A stretch of 64,000 nucleotides of DNA. It comes from Pseudovirgaria hyperparasitica (Eukaryota > Ascomycota > Dothideomycetes > Acrospermales > Acrospermaceae). The DNA lies in contig NW_022985564.1 in assembly GCF_010093815.1 (NCBI RefSeq), forward strand, positions 186,001 to 250,000, read 5' to 3'. This document shows, piece after piece, positions 10,126-21,490 of this stretch. Position numbers and translations under genes: made by a program. Within the stretch, counting starts at the first letter, position 1, and each line of letters starts with the position of its first letter. The notes beneath the pieces were generated by a model, which worked only from the letters and a program-made list of their open reading frames with translations, did not search any database and was not told where the DNA came from.

Positions 10126-12497
10126 TCACGCGTCAATATAACCGACTATTTGACCCATCAACAAAGCGTCCACTTTGTCACCTTTCGAAAGCATTCCCTT
10201 CCCTGCAGGTAGGCACAAAAGTGCGTTTGCACTCTTGAAGCTACCAATGCGGCTGCTTCTCTGCATACCAGTACTATTTGCATATAGGATCCCGTCTCTT
10301 TTAGCTGTGACAGCGACTCGGTGATACTCAGGGCGACCTTTGTCACAACGGACTGCAGACTCCAATATCACAGTAACCTTCGGCAGTCCTGGAGGACTAA
10401 TACCACTGGCTGTATGTAGGGACGGAAAAACGAACAGGTGGTAGCAGACTGTTGCACTAGCTGGGTTCCCAGGTAAGGAGAAGATTAATTTTGTGATCCT
10501 GGCCCCTGAAGTCGGGTTTTTGAGAACAAGAGATGCAAAAGTCGTCGGTTTGCCAGGCTTCATGTTGACTCGGCCAAAGTGAATCGTACCACCAAGAGCT
10601 CGCTCGATAGTAGGCTTCAGAAGGTCAAGCTCGCCCATGGAGACCCCACCAGTTGTAATGAGAACATCTACGTGAGTGAATGCGGTGCGCAAGGCTTCTT
10701 CTAGGGCGCCTGGCCTAAAGCTGTCTTAGCATGTTGACCAAAAGTATTTCACCATTGCACGAACTTATCTGAAGCGATACCCAGGTCCATGGCTTTAAAT
10801 CCAGAGCCCTGTATTGCCGTCAATAGTGTCGGTCGGTTTGTATCTCGGACTTCACCTAGGCGTAGATCTCCTAGTCTATCATGAGGAACAATCTCATCAC
10901 CAGTACTTAAGACTCCCACCACAGGCTTGTGATACACGAGAACCTGACGGACACCAACTGAGGCTAGAAGACCAAGCTCTCCTCCGATGGCTGTGATGCC
11001 TTCACCTTTTTTCATGATGGTTTCACCAGCTTGCACGTCACTACCCACTTCCCTTATATTTTCGCCACGCACAATTTCATCCGTGAGAATTTCGACATCC
11101 TTTTCTTCCTGACCGTCTGTAGTATTGCTTTTCAGGACTGTATCTTCGACCATGACCACAGCATCCGCTCCCGGTGGAAGTGGAGCCCCAGTTGTAATCC
11201 TTGCAATACTACCCTCTTCCAAGCTAGCAATATCTCCAGCCTGCGCATGTGAGATCATAGCAACTGGGTAAATGCCTTTGACGGATTTACCAGAGCTTGG
11301 CAGCTTGATCTAGGGATTGTTAACGAGTTGGGGCGGGCCATTAGCAGCACGATGCGACTTACGGCATATCCATCAACAATACTGGCTCTGAAAGCAGGGA
11401 CAGACTCAACGGCTTTGACATCATCTGCGAGCACACTACCAACTAGAGCTTCATCTACGAGTCTCATTACTGCTTTCGATGAAGGGGTATGCTCTTGTAT
11501 AAGTTGCAAAGCCTCGTCTACTGAGAGCATCGGGTATGGCGAGCTGCGGTATCGTCTGCTAGGCCCAGCGTTTGGATCGTTTGACTGCGGATGAGATTCG
11601 GATTTGGTATGGGGAACCGGTGCCTTGTGGCTGCCATGTACATGACCGTCTGGACGCGACTGAATATGGTCGTGGTGGCCATGCTGATGATGCTGATGCT
11701 GATGTTGAAACGGATCTTGTGGCGGCAACAAGTGAGACTCACATATCTCGCAATTGTATACTGACATACCTTTGACGGTCATAAAACGTCTCAATCCGGC
11801 GTCTTGTTCCAATTGCGTCACGCCTCCAACATGCAACTCTCGGGAATCAGCCCCAGCGGCTTGTTGGCAGGCATGTGGTAACTGACGAAGAATAGCCTCT
11901 AAATTTTCCTTTGCACCTTTCGGTGATCCTGGCAAAGTGATTATTAGAGTACTGTTGCGCACACCAGCTATTGGTCGCGCCATCATGGCGACTAGAAGAT
12001 TTCATCAGTTACTGTTTAATATATGTGGTAGATGATCATGGAGGGTTTACATGGGGTAATTGCGAGGGATGCAGACAACATTGCATGCCTATCCCAATCA
12101 GTATTTATTTGATGTTTTAAATGTTGACGTACGTACACAAGGCCTGTGGCATGTTTATGTATAAGAGGCGACACAGCCTGTGGCAGTTCAGCTTGCACAC
12201 GTGGAATTGTTATTGCAAACGTCGCACCTCTGGGGTACTATCTTTGACCGCAAAGCCTGTACCACCGGACGTGATTATCAGATTGACAGGGTCGGCGTGG
12301 TCTGTATTATGCTTAATGAAGTGTTGAATCGCTTCGGTGCTGTCCGGGACGATCTTGACTTCCGAGACTGCGAAAGATCCTCTCTCGTCCGACTCGAAGA
12401 CTTCCTTCAAAGCAGGTCCACATCTGTCAGTAGAAGCATTCTGAGACGCTGTATCAGATACGATCAAAATTGCAGCTGTCAATTTGCTGTCCGACAT
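10126..12497 (-). CDS. cnxE: Molybdenum cofactor synthesis protein CnxE (gephyrin type)
   Basis: A fused enzyme for the last two steps of Moco synthesis: molybdopterin adenylyltransferase (MogA-like, N-terminal) and molybdenum insertase (MoeA-like, C-terminal). ATG is at 12497 (MSDSKLTAAILIVSD). At least five short introns are needed, for example one with donor GTACGT joining HKHATGLV to HAMLSASLAITP. The G domain shows ITSGGTGFAVKDSTPE. The E domain shows FRASIVDGYAV, RITTGAPLPPGADAVVMVED and TTGGVSMGELDLLKP. The G-to-E order is that of gephyrin and Aspergillus CnxE; plant Cnx1 has the opposite order. Between the domains is a CxxC pair (NCEICES) and a strongly histidine-rich stretch (HQHQHHQHGHHDH) near 11.7 kb. 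The product would serve nitrate reductase and other molybdoenzymes in the cytosol. Confidence 0.92.
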
Positions 12498-12952
12498 GAT
12501 CAAACAGGTGCAGGAAGGTAGGTTTTAACAGCACCCATGCTGGCCGTGGCTACACTAGATTACTACACACTGGTCTAGTGTGTACCTAGTATCTTCGATA
12601 TACTCAGGCAGCAATCTGAATATTTTTGAGGTACACACCCAACCAAGTATTCAGTGTCGGTTCTTTAGAGGAGCTCCCTTATCGACGTGAGAACCATATG
12701 AGTGCGATGATGTTGGTTTTATATCTGTATTCTTTTACATGCTAGAAATACATCTATTGTATCCATGAAATCCATAAATTCTGCACGTTGACCGTGTGCA
12801 CTGTGTGTTTTCAACCGACATGTTTGGTATATCTACATATGGAGATCACCTCCATCTTCCAGCAATGGGCTGAAACGGTACAGGTCCATCAACTTCGCAG
12901 TTCCTTGGACAGATTGACCTATCAAGCTACCAGTCACTCAAAGATAGTCTCG
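12498..12952. other. Intergenic; promoter of cnxE and 3' region of Vma16
   Basis: About 455 bp. No convincing frame on either strand and no RNA gene seen. Confidence 0.4.
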
Positions 12953-13763
12953 TCATTCTACGATGTGATTGTCGAAGGCAGCGGCTTTTCCAGACACGAG
13001 TAGGCCTATGATGAGACCAAAGAGACCGAGAACGGAGCTAAAAATCTCAATAACCAGGACTTTGACAAATCTGAAATGATGTTAGTGTTCTTCTAACGTG
13101 CTGGGAGGTCTGAGCTTATACAAGCTTGGGTCTGCGGCATCAGCAAGAGCCGCACTACTGCCATTGATACCAACGGACACGCCGCAGATGAGGTTACACA
13201 TTCCGACGGTGATACCTGCCCAGAATAGAGCAAAGCCAGTGTAATAGTTTCCCGCCGAATATAGGCTATCCCCTTCCACGGGAACCAGCTTTTGTGAAAA
13301 AACAATTGACATTATGACGCCGTAGATCGCAACGACTTCGCAGAAGATGATGGAAATCAGGTTTTTCGTTCGTATTCGCGGTGCCTTGACACCTCCTCCG
13401 ACGATCGATGAACCGGTTATAAAAATTCCCCTTCGAGTAAGTTAAGATAATTCTATGTGAGCTGCGAGGTGACATACCATGCAGCACCGACTACCGACAA
13501 TCCTATGCACAAGCCAATACCCATGTCTGCCCATAGGTAGGGGGATACGCTTTCGAGAAAGGCTCCAACCTGTAAGAAATTCTTCAGCGTCTGACTTAGA
13601 GACGTAACATATATGGCATACGTTGAAAGCCTCGCCTTCTCCATTGAAGAGCATGTCTAGCTTCTGTTAGCTGTCGGGCTTCTCATCCAGGGCAGAGTGA
13701 CTCACAAAGCCCCACGACAGTAAGGGCAGCAGTGATGCCACCAGCTGTATAGTAGAGACCCAT
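12953..13763 (-). CDS. VMA16: V-type ATPase proteolipid subunit c'' (Vma16)
   Basis: Five exons encode about 203 residues. Approximate exons are 13763-13706, 13656-13622, 13569-13478, 13430-13122 and 13070-12953, and their sum is divisible by three. It is a membrane-embedded rotor subunit of the vacuolar proton pump. The sequence is almost wholly hydrophobic helices. Diagnostic segments are [43 protein letters not shown] (with the acidic residue that carries protons, E in FCEVVAIYG) and [20 protein letters not shown]. It starts directly in a short N-terminal helix ([18 protein letters not shown]), so the extra helix of yeast Vma16 may be reduced. It diverges from the TFIIA gamma gene across 277 bp. 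Confidence 0.92.
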
Positions 13764-14040
13764 TGTTGGCTCTTCCGTTCTCGAATGGTGTGATGGTGAC
13801 TATATGTAATGAGAGACAGGAAGTTTCAATCTACTGCATCGGCGACGGCCTGGCAGTTAGCTTGACTGGGTCGCACATGCATACGGATTAGCGTTGCTTA
13901 GTAACATTGCTTAACCGTCCGGGCACCCCCATGCCTGATCGCTCTCTCAGACTCTCGCCAGGTGCCTATTATCATTCCGGCTCGCCATCTTCACCCAACG
14001 CACGTCGAATCACACCTAAAGATCCACCACCAACTCGAAG

Positions 14041-14501
14041 ATGTCCGCCGATAAACAATATTATGAACTCTATCGTCGAAGCAGGTACGGCTTTTTGATC
14101 CCAGCTCTGCGTACGTCATGTGAGCATGTCGTTAACATCGTGATATAGCGTCGGAACCACCCTCACCGATACGCTTGATCAACTCATTAGCGAGCAGCGC
14201 CTTGAGCCTCAACTTGCTATGAAGATTATTGCAAACTTTGATAAGGCCATTGCTGACGTCATCGCGGACAAGGTCAAGACACGCCTGACTTTCAAGGTGC
14301 GCATGGCTCTATTGAACATATTCCGTGCTACGGCTAATGATGACATGAACATAGGGACATCTTGATACCTACCGCTTCTGTGACGATGTATGGACTTTTA
14401 TCATCAAAGATATCAACTTCAAGTTAGACAACACGAACCCTCTACAAGCTGATAAAGTTCGCATCGTGAGTTGCAGCAGCAAGAAGCCAGGCGAGGCGTA
14501 A
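14041..14501 (+). CDS. TOA2: Transcription initiation factor IIA gamma subunit (Toa2)
   Basis: Three exons, 14041-14084, 14149-14296 and 14355-14501, total 339 nt and encode 112 residues, the usual length of the family. It begins [20 protein letters not shown] and continues [20 protein letters not shown], which is the four-helix bundle. The C-terminal beta-barrel half includes [20 protein letters not shown] and [16 protein letters not shown] gamma pairs with TFIIA alpha/beta and stabilises TBP on promoters in the nucleus. Introns are 64 and 58 bp with normal ends. The ATG follows the 277-bp divergent promoter shared with Vma16. Confidence 0.93.
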
Positions 14502-15166
14502 GAGACTCTGGTCACCCAAATGCTTTCAACCCCACCCTGTTCACTTCTGCGCATGCGCAGTTTCAAGACCTTCAGTCTATCCTCTGCTCTGCTTAGAGTG
14601 GCAAATGACCGATGAAGGATGCCAGATCTGAACGCAAATTATGCACAGCAAGAAACCTGGACCCGAAAAGACATCCTGGGCAATCGTATAACACGCATCA
14701 TTCCACTAACGTGAAGTCAGTTTATCTACATCAGCTTCCGACCAGTCTCTTATCGATGCCCTAGCCTATAATCGATGAAGTCTTTGACTTCCCGGACAAC
14801 ACCACGGTCCCTTTTCCAACGTCCCATGCAAACCTATAGGGCGGATTCTTTTTTTCAAAAGAGGCCCATATTTGTGCTGTTAAAACTATAGTCTGAACGA
14901 TATGGCTTCTAGCACAGAGCAACGCTCTTCCTAAGGCGCTCAACTGTATGGCGATGAGAACATGTGGACCTCATCTAAATGGACTTAGATGCTGGTACGC
15001 CGAGTTTGTCTTTTGACGCTCAATAAGGTTGCTGATGAGATTTGGCCTTGGGAAGCAGCGGAACATTGGTTATATGGCATGCAGATTTCCGCGAATGAAA
15101 TTACACATTTACAGCTTATCAAGTAGAGTAGCAGGCTTGACATAAGGCCGTACAGATGATATGCTA
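14502..15166. other. Intergenic
   Basis: About 660 bp between convergent genes. Short frames only, none with recognisable features. Confidence 0.35.
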
Positions 15167-15277
15167 TTATAGCCGCTTCTTCTCCGTCGAATTACGTGTG
15201 CTGTTCGTAGTAGTACTAGTTATCCTTCTCGTATCCTCGGGAGCCGTACTGATCTGTGTTTTATCTGCAAGATCATA

Positions 15278-15853
15278 TTAGCAGTGTAGACTCAATGACC
15301 TCAAGTAGATGAGCGATTCACTGGTTGTAGTGGAGTTACATTCAGCTCTCTTTTTACTCTCATCATTGGCCACATCTCTTATTCCAATAATCACACTCCC
15401 CGCGACCAGCATTGCTGCGCCCACCCACCATAATGGCGGCAAAGCCTCCGTAAACACAATCCGGCCCAGCAACGCCGTAAGTAGAAAGTTGGAACACGTA
15501 TTGATAACAGTGACCTGTACCGTGGAGTTCGCCAGAGTGAGCGCACGCGTGAACAAGCCCCACATCACTCCATTGAAGACAGTGTTAAGCGCAAGGAATA
15601 GACCGCGTACAAGTAATTCGGTCACTTTGGGGGAAATCGGAATGGACATATTGTTCACGAATGTGGATATATAGAATGCCCATGTTGAGGTCAGATTGGT
15701 GGTCGTTCTAAACATGTCAGATCGTGGGAGCATGATGTGTGAGTGACCATACAATTTTGCGAATACGCCATTGACTGCCGCAAAAGCACCGCTGGCGATG
15801 GCGACGGGGAGCCAACCGTATCTGGACGAGGACTTGGAAACTTTACGTGACAT
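15278..15853 (-). CDS. TMEM42-like multi-pass membrane protein (DMT superfamily)
   Basis: A single open frame of 191 residues from ATG 15853. It has four clear hydrophobic helices: PVAIASGAFAAVNGVFAKLY, LVRGLFLALNTVFNGVMWGL, VINTCSNFLLTALLG and WWVGAAMLVAGSVIIGI. This half-size EamA/DMT layout matches fungal proteins related to human TMEM42, whose role is unknown. The C-terminus is uncertain. A good 3' splice site (GCTAATATGATCTTGCAG) lies just downstream. With a donor GTGAAT after NSTTT it would replace the last 15 or so residues with a Ser/Thr-rich basic tail ending at 15167. The coordinates given are the unspliced reading. Confidence 0.72.
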   Translation of the reverse strand: MSRKVSKSSSRYGWLPVAIASGAFAAVNGVFAKLYGHSHIMLPRSDMFRTTTNLTSTWAFYISTFVNNMSIPISPKVTELLVRGLFLALNTVFNGVMWGLFTRALTLANSTVQVTVINTCSNFLLTALLGRIVFTEALPPLWWVGAAMLVAGSVIIGIRDVANDESKKRAECNSTTTSESLIYLRSLSLHC

Positions 15854-16370
15854 TGTTGCCGTATGGAACGATCATACGTATCAGGTGGATATCTATACAT
15901 TTGACGCGTCGGCTAAATTGGGCCTAGCGTGCGTTGGAAGGGCCTTCATTACCATGGCATGTGATTCGATTATGACAGTCTTACTTCAAAGGCATCCGAA
16001 TTAACTATATCATACAGTACTGTCAAATGCTGTACTTGCTACCAAGTTCTGAACTTTGGCTTTGTGTGTATTGGACAAGCTAGGCAATCCTGAAATCCAG
16101 GGGATAGTATTCCCATCATTTGAAACAAAGATACCCTGACACTTTGTATCTTCTTCCATGGTGTGTGATTCTGTGCCACTTGATTCTGTGCCACTTGATT
16201 CAAGTCCGATCGCCAAGTACTGACTTTCGTTTCATTCCGGGCTTATGTTACTCGTAGCTGCGATAAGTGGCTTCTTTCGTTTATTGCAGTAGTTGCTTGG
16301 TGTGTCAATTTGTCTCAAAATGTTGTCTATCAACGCAATGTGCATGTTGACGCCTGGGCTTCGCACAATA
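15854..16370. other. Intergenic with a short tandem repeat
   Basis: About 515 bp between the TMEM42-like start and the Pop5 stop, both on the minus strand. Near 16165-16202 a 15-bp unit (GATTCTGTGCCACTT) is repeated in tandem about two and a half times. No gene is supported. Confidence 0.4.
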
Positions 16371-17019
16371 TCATCGTTCGATTTTCTCGCCGACGTCCTC
16401 CATCTCATCGTCCTCTTCATTTGTATCATCGTCCTCGATACCTTCGCTGTCTTGCAATCGTGGGGTTGGTTGATTAACGACCTGCTGTAGTTGGGCACCT
16501 GCGTCTCTGCCTATGAGCTTTGCAGCAGTCTGAGCCTTCATAATCGTTTCCTTTGCCCGCCGAATAACTTCGTCCTCGGATTTCCTGATAGTTCCTGATA
16601 CACGCACAACACGTATTACACATTGCTGGCTGACCGGTGCTGGAAGCTTAGTAATGAATGAAAGTGCACCCCAGACGAGACGATAATGATTTCGCGGGGC
16701 TCGTATGATCGCAGTCGAGGTTGCGGCGGAAAGGTAATTCACTAGAACCACATTAGTAGGTGTGGATATGGCCTATAGATATGGCCTATGCAGCAAAGTA
16801 TTCACCCTTCAAGCCGCTACCGACTGCTCCAGCGCCATATTCGCCATACATTTCGAGGATGCCATCTCGAATCAGTCTTATCAAGAACTGCGGTGTCAAA
16901 GCGTCAGAACTTGGTTGTTGGAAATATACCACATCTGGAAGCGGTTCTTTTGCTGACGCCTTTGAAGGTGTAGGGTACAAAAAATTGATAAGCAGATATC
17001 TGTTCTTGATGCGAACCAT
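16371..17019 (-). CDS. POP5: RNase P/MRP protein subunit Pop5
   Basis: Two exons, 17019-16806 and 16741-16371, total 585 nt and encode 194 residues. The 64-bp intron (donor GTGAAT, branch CTAAT, acceptor TCTAG) joins GLK to VNYLSAATSTAII. Family segments are the start MVRIKNRYLLINFLYP, the ENGE-like helix TPQFLIRLIRDGILEMYGEYG and the conserved RNHYRLVWGALSFI. The C-terminal 45 residues are very acidic, including DDDTNEEDDEMED. Pop5 is a core protein of RNase P (tRNA 5' maturation) and RNase MRP (rRNA processing). It diverges from the GH125 gene over about 490 bp. Confidence 0.92.
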
Positions 17020-17512
17020 ATTGTGTTCGTGCGGGCCAGGTTACATTTCTCTGTCAGCAGTCATTTCAGAAGGATACATTCTATAGTAGTACCGCTTCTA
17101 GTTGATGAGATATTGTGTAACACTCATGTGCAATCCCACACGCGTAGTTTGCTTAGCTCTGAACTTCACGCGAACAGGCTCGGGCTGACTTGACTTGCGT
17201 CTATACCTGATACCCACCCAACCCACCCAGGTTAGTGCCTTGGCTGATGCGGGAGGCGCCTCCAACTGGCTTCTTGGCTGCAGACCGGAGACTGAGAAGG
17301 TACGGCCGCAGGTGGGAATCCGCACATCTCTTTACTGGCCACCCACTCTAAGTGGCCTAAACATGATTTACCTATGATTGAGATTATCATCAGTCTCTCA
17401 CACTCTTTTGTCTATACTCCTATCAGACGAGACTCTCGAACACGCGCGCGCTCACCTCCTGAGAGCCGACTAGGACGATCGTCGTTGCGTACTACATACT
17501 ACGGCTCCGAAG
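17020..17512. other. Divergent promoter between Pop5 and GH125 genes
   Basis: About 490 bp holding the two upstream regions. A pyrimidine-rich stretch precedes the GH125 start (CTCTCACACTCTTTTGTC near 17395). No other feature is supported. Confidence 0.35.
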
Positions 17513-19324
17513 ATGCAGCTCGACCGTTCCGGTATTCGTTCGATTAGATGCGGAGCAGGACGTGGGCTCTTGGTGCTCCCAACATGCCTTTTCATGACTC
17601 TAGCTTTAGCTCTGTCGAGCCCGGAAGCTTTACACCTGGGTCAGAGACAGGTCCCGATAGATAAATTAGACCAGGCTGCAGCGACGAAGCTAAAGGAAGC
17701 ATGTCCGGACTATACACTGTATGCGAGGCATAGACAGTAAGAGTCTCTAGGGAACTTTTAGTGGGCTCATATTTTAATATATATCAGTGCACCTTATAGC
17801 GAAGGTCCGATGGAGATACCATTTCAGCGCCCCCATGAGCATTGCCGGACATTCGTCTCCCCGCTTGTAGAAGAAGTGATAGAGTATATGAATGAGAACA
17901 TGAAGGACAAGGATTTGGCACGAATATTTGAGAATGCGTTTCCGAACACGTTAGATACCACGGTCCGCTGGCACGTTGATGGAACGGAACAAAAGAAGAA
18001 GACATGGGGACTACGAGCAACTTATGGAGATGACGAATGGCAGGGACCGCAAAGCTTCATTGTGACCGGCGACATCAACGCGGAATGGTTACGCGACTCT
18101 ACGAACCAGCTCGCTCAATACCAAAGCCTAGCGAAGAAAGACCAGAAGATTAAGACTTTGATATTGGGGGCTATCAATACACAGATAGAGTACGTTATTG
18201 GGTCACCGTACTGCAATGCCTTTCAACCGCCTGCTCCGAGTAAACTCAAAGTCACGCATAACGGGGAAGGTGATAGTGTACATCCTGCTTACGAGCCTTC
18301 GTTTGTTTTTGAATGCAAGTATGAGCTTGACTCGCTTGCAAACTTTTTGTCGCTCGCGAATCAATATTACAGCCACACTGGATCTACGGATTTCATGACA
18401 CATCGTTGGTACAAAGCACTCGAGACCGTGCTGGAGGTCTTAGAAGCTCAATCACAAGGCTCTTTTGATGAAAACGGGAAATATCACCGAAACATGTATA
18501 CATTCAATCGCCACACCGATAGCGGCACCGAAACTCTTTCACTAAGCGGCATGGGGAATCCATTGAATAATGGCACTGGCCTTGTTCGCAGCGCTTTCCG
18601 TCCGAGCGACGATGCAACCATCTTAGGCTTCCTCATTCCCGCAAACGCCATGATGTCTGTCGAATTAAAACGCACAGCTGACATACTACGCAAGGTCAGC
18701 CGTAACAAGCTGGCAAAAAGAATGGAACTTCGCGCCGACCTCATCAGGGCGGGAATTATGGAGCACGGAGTGGTCACCCATAAAGGATATGGAAAGGTGT
18801 TTGCATTCGAGGTTGATGGATATGGAGGCCAAATCCTGATGGACGATGCGAACATACCGTCCTTGCTAGCATTGCCTATTCTTGGTTTTGTGGATGCTAA
18901 GGACGAAATCTATCAGAACACGCGTAAGATGATACTCGAAAAGCAGGGTAACCCATTTTACCTCACAGGGGAAGATTTTCATGGGATCGGGGGACCGCAC
19001 ATTGGCTTGCAACATGCCTGGCCCATGAGTGTGCTCGTACAAGCGATGACTAGTGACGATGACGGTGAGATCAGTAAGAGTCTTAATCTGGTGAAGAGTG
19101 TTACGCAGTTAGGTCTGATTCATGAGAGTGTCCGTGTCGACATGTCTAGAGATTACACCAGTAAGTCACTTAACGCCCTCACAACCTTATTGTAGCTAAT
19201 GTGAGGCTCAGGAAGCTGGTTTGCTTGGGCCAACTCTGTCTTCGCTCAGACAATCCTTGATCTTGCAAGGAGAAAACCTCACATCGTCTTTGGTGAAGGA
19301 GCCATACCTTACAGTCCGGAGTAG
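17513..19324 (+). CDS. GH125 exo-alpha-1,6-mannosidase family protein (Mug157-like)
   Basis: Three exons, 17513-17736, 17788-19160 and 19212-19324, total 1710 nt and encode 569 residues. A hydrophobic N-terminal segment (LLVLPTCLFMTLALALSS) acts as signal peptide or anchor, so the enzyme is secretory. The GH125 fold (alpha/alpha)6 is marked by RTFVSPLVEEVIEYMNENM, FIVTGDINAEWLRDSTNQL with its acidic active-site region, FRPSDDATILGFLIPANAM and QILMDDANIPSLLALPILG. The last exon reads SWFAWANSVFAQTILDLA and ends FGEGAIPYSPE, typical of the family. Bacterial GH125 enzymes remove alpha-1,6-mannose from N-glycans; fungal members (Mug157 in fission yeast) are little studied. Divergent from Pop5. 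Confidence 0.9.
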
Positions 19325-19630
19325 CATCTCTACTCATTACAAGGATGCGGCCCTATTATACCCATAACCTATGATAATACATTTTTATAATAGTAAAACT
19401 CTGCACGGCGAATTCTGATCGAACTGGTGAGAGCTCCTAGGCGTGTAGTTGGTAAGGCACGTAAGGCACGCAGGGCCGAGCTAGTACCTACAGTACTGCC
19501 CAGATCCTCGGGACCACCCGTACCGAATGTTCTTTTGACGTCAGCTTGCTCGAACCCTACTTAGAACTTAGTTACATGGGTGTCCACGCTATCTCGGCAA
19601 TCGACAAAGGGCTGCCAACTTTCTTCGCCA
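19325..19630. other. Intergenic
   Basis: About 305 bp between tandem plus-strand genes. Near 19450 the unit GTAAGGCAC occurs twice in tandem. No gene seen. Confidence 0.35.
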
Positions 19631-21447
19631 ATGACCCCGCATCATGTCGGACCGCGTCTCGATCGCAACTCATTGTCCCTCTCGGACGACGAGCATGGAT
19701 CAACCTTTCAAATGCGGAGTTATGGTGGCCCAGGCAGCAGGATGGGCCGCGTGCTAAGAGACCTAGATGTAGACGAGGATGTCGACCAAGATGAGGACGC
19801 AGGTCTACTGAGCCGCTCAACAAGAGCCCGACGATGCAGCGTACAGAGCTTCATGTTGTATAAACCTGATGAAGAGAGAGCTGTAAAAAGGAAACTAGAC
19901 CGCAGAGTCGTAGGATTGATGTTTCTCCTCTACCTACTAAGCTTCGTAGATCGAAGCAACATCGGTAATGCGAAGATCGCCGGACTAGCACGGGACCTAA
20001 ACTTAGGCAAGGGACAATATGAATGGTTGCTGACATAGTTCTACGTGAGTTACATTGCGTTCGGATGGATGACCTTGTTGTTGTACGTGACCCGTCTCTT
20101 CATGAGCGCCTTATTGCAGAGCACTAAATCATGGGAGTGTGTCTTTATAGATACCGTATCATTCCCGCCCATATCTACATATCGCTCTGTGTCCTCTCTT
20201 GGGGCATCCTAGCTTCATTACAATCGGTCTCAATCTCATTTACATCGCTCCTCATTCTTCGCTTTCTACTCGGCGTGTCGGAAGCGGCTTTCGGGCCTGG
20301 CGTTCCTTACTACCTGTAAGTCTCCATGACACGGTCGCCCAGGTGACGTACTAACATCAGATAAAGGTCATTTTTCTACCGTCGGGACGAATTGGCTTTT
20401 CGTACCGGCCTGTTCATCTCAGCGGCACCTCTAGCCAGTTCCTTTACGAGTAGTCTAGCCTGGCTCATTACTGAATTCGCTGAGGGCGGCCCTATCGCTC
20501 CGTGGAGGTTGTTATTCCTAGCTGAAGGGTTTCCAAGTGTGGTAGCTGCAATTGTAGCTTGGGAATGTGTGCCCGATGGGCTGGATACGGCGATGTTCTT
20601 GAATCATAGAGAGCGCGAAGTAGCCATGCTGCGTGTGCAAGAGCAGAATGAAGATGCAGACGAGAAGGGTGCAAAGCATGAAAATAAGTATTCGGATAAC
20701 TATAGGCGAGGGAAACTGATTTGGAGAGAGATTGGAAGCGCGCTTGCGGATCCAAAAACCTATACGACTGCGGTATGCCTCACACGCCCATTTATAGGGC
20801 CAAGATAGAGTCTGACTTGCGTACAGGTCATGTTTTTTTCGGCAAATGTTGCTTTTTCCTCCATGCCAGTATTTCTGCCAACAATAATTCGAGAAATGGG
20901 ACACACAACTTTTGCGTCTCAAGCGCTCTCCGCGCCGCCATACCTCCTCTCTTTTGTTACCGTCCTTCTTACCGCCCACCTCTCTGACAAGCACCGTCTG
21001 CGTTCGCCTTATATACTCTTGCACTCCTTGTTAGCTGCTTCGGGGTATCTGCTGATTGCGTTGGCGGGTCATTTCCACTGGGCACCAACCCTGCGATACA
21101 TCGGTGTTTATCCTGCATGCGTGGGTTTCTTCAGTGTTATAACATTGATCATCACATGGACGCTAAACAATCAACAAGGCGAGTCAGCTAAAGGTACAGG
21201 AATGGTGATCCTAGGGCTCATAGGACGATGTGGGCCACTATTAGGCATAAGACTATACCCCAAAGCGGAAGGCCCGGAGTATGTGAAGGGAATGAGCATA
21301 TGTGCTGTATTCATGGCTGGTGTTGGGATACTCGCCGTCTGTCTGGCTCTTGCATTGAGGAGCTCTAACTTGCGAGCACAGAAACAATGGGCTCAAGATG
21401 GAGGACAGCAAAGTGGAAGGAGACAACCATTTACATTCATTCTGTGA
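19631..21447 (+). pseudogene. Dal5-like MFS transporter (allantoate permease family) with an in-frame stop
   Basis: An anion:cation symporter-type MFS gene. ATG at 19631 (MTPHHVGPRLDRNSLS) opens a long acidic cytosolic N-terminus. Helix 1 follows (VGLMFLLYLLSFVDRSNIGN) with the family signature DRSNIGNAKIAGL. Three introns join normally: WMTLLL to YRIIPAH, FGPGVPYYL to SFFYRRDELAF, and KTYTTA to VMFFSANVAF. The C-terminus is intact, ending RRQPFTFIL. One TAG at 20036-20038 falls in frame between YEWLLT and FYVSYIAFGWM, where the family has a hydrophobic or serine residue. Using that TAG as a splice acceptor (CTGACATAG) with donor GTAATG upstream would delete conserved residues NAKIAGLARDL. 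The other frames are clean, so this is a very recent loss, a sequence error or an unusual splice form. Host gene, not a mobile element. Confidence 0.72.
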
Positions 21448-21490
21448 GACTAAAGATAGCAACGTTGACCATAGGCACACTCACAGTCTC

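Noticed and set aside
16165-16202. Short 15-bp tandem repeat as a CRISPR-like or functional repeat
   Set aside because: Only about two and a half contiguous units with no spacers; a simple tandem duplication in an intergenic region.
19580-19631. Longer start of the Dal5-like transporter at 19580
   Set aside because: The codon at 19580 is GTG, not ATG. The first in-frame ATG is 19631, and nothing before it resembles the family.
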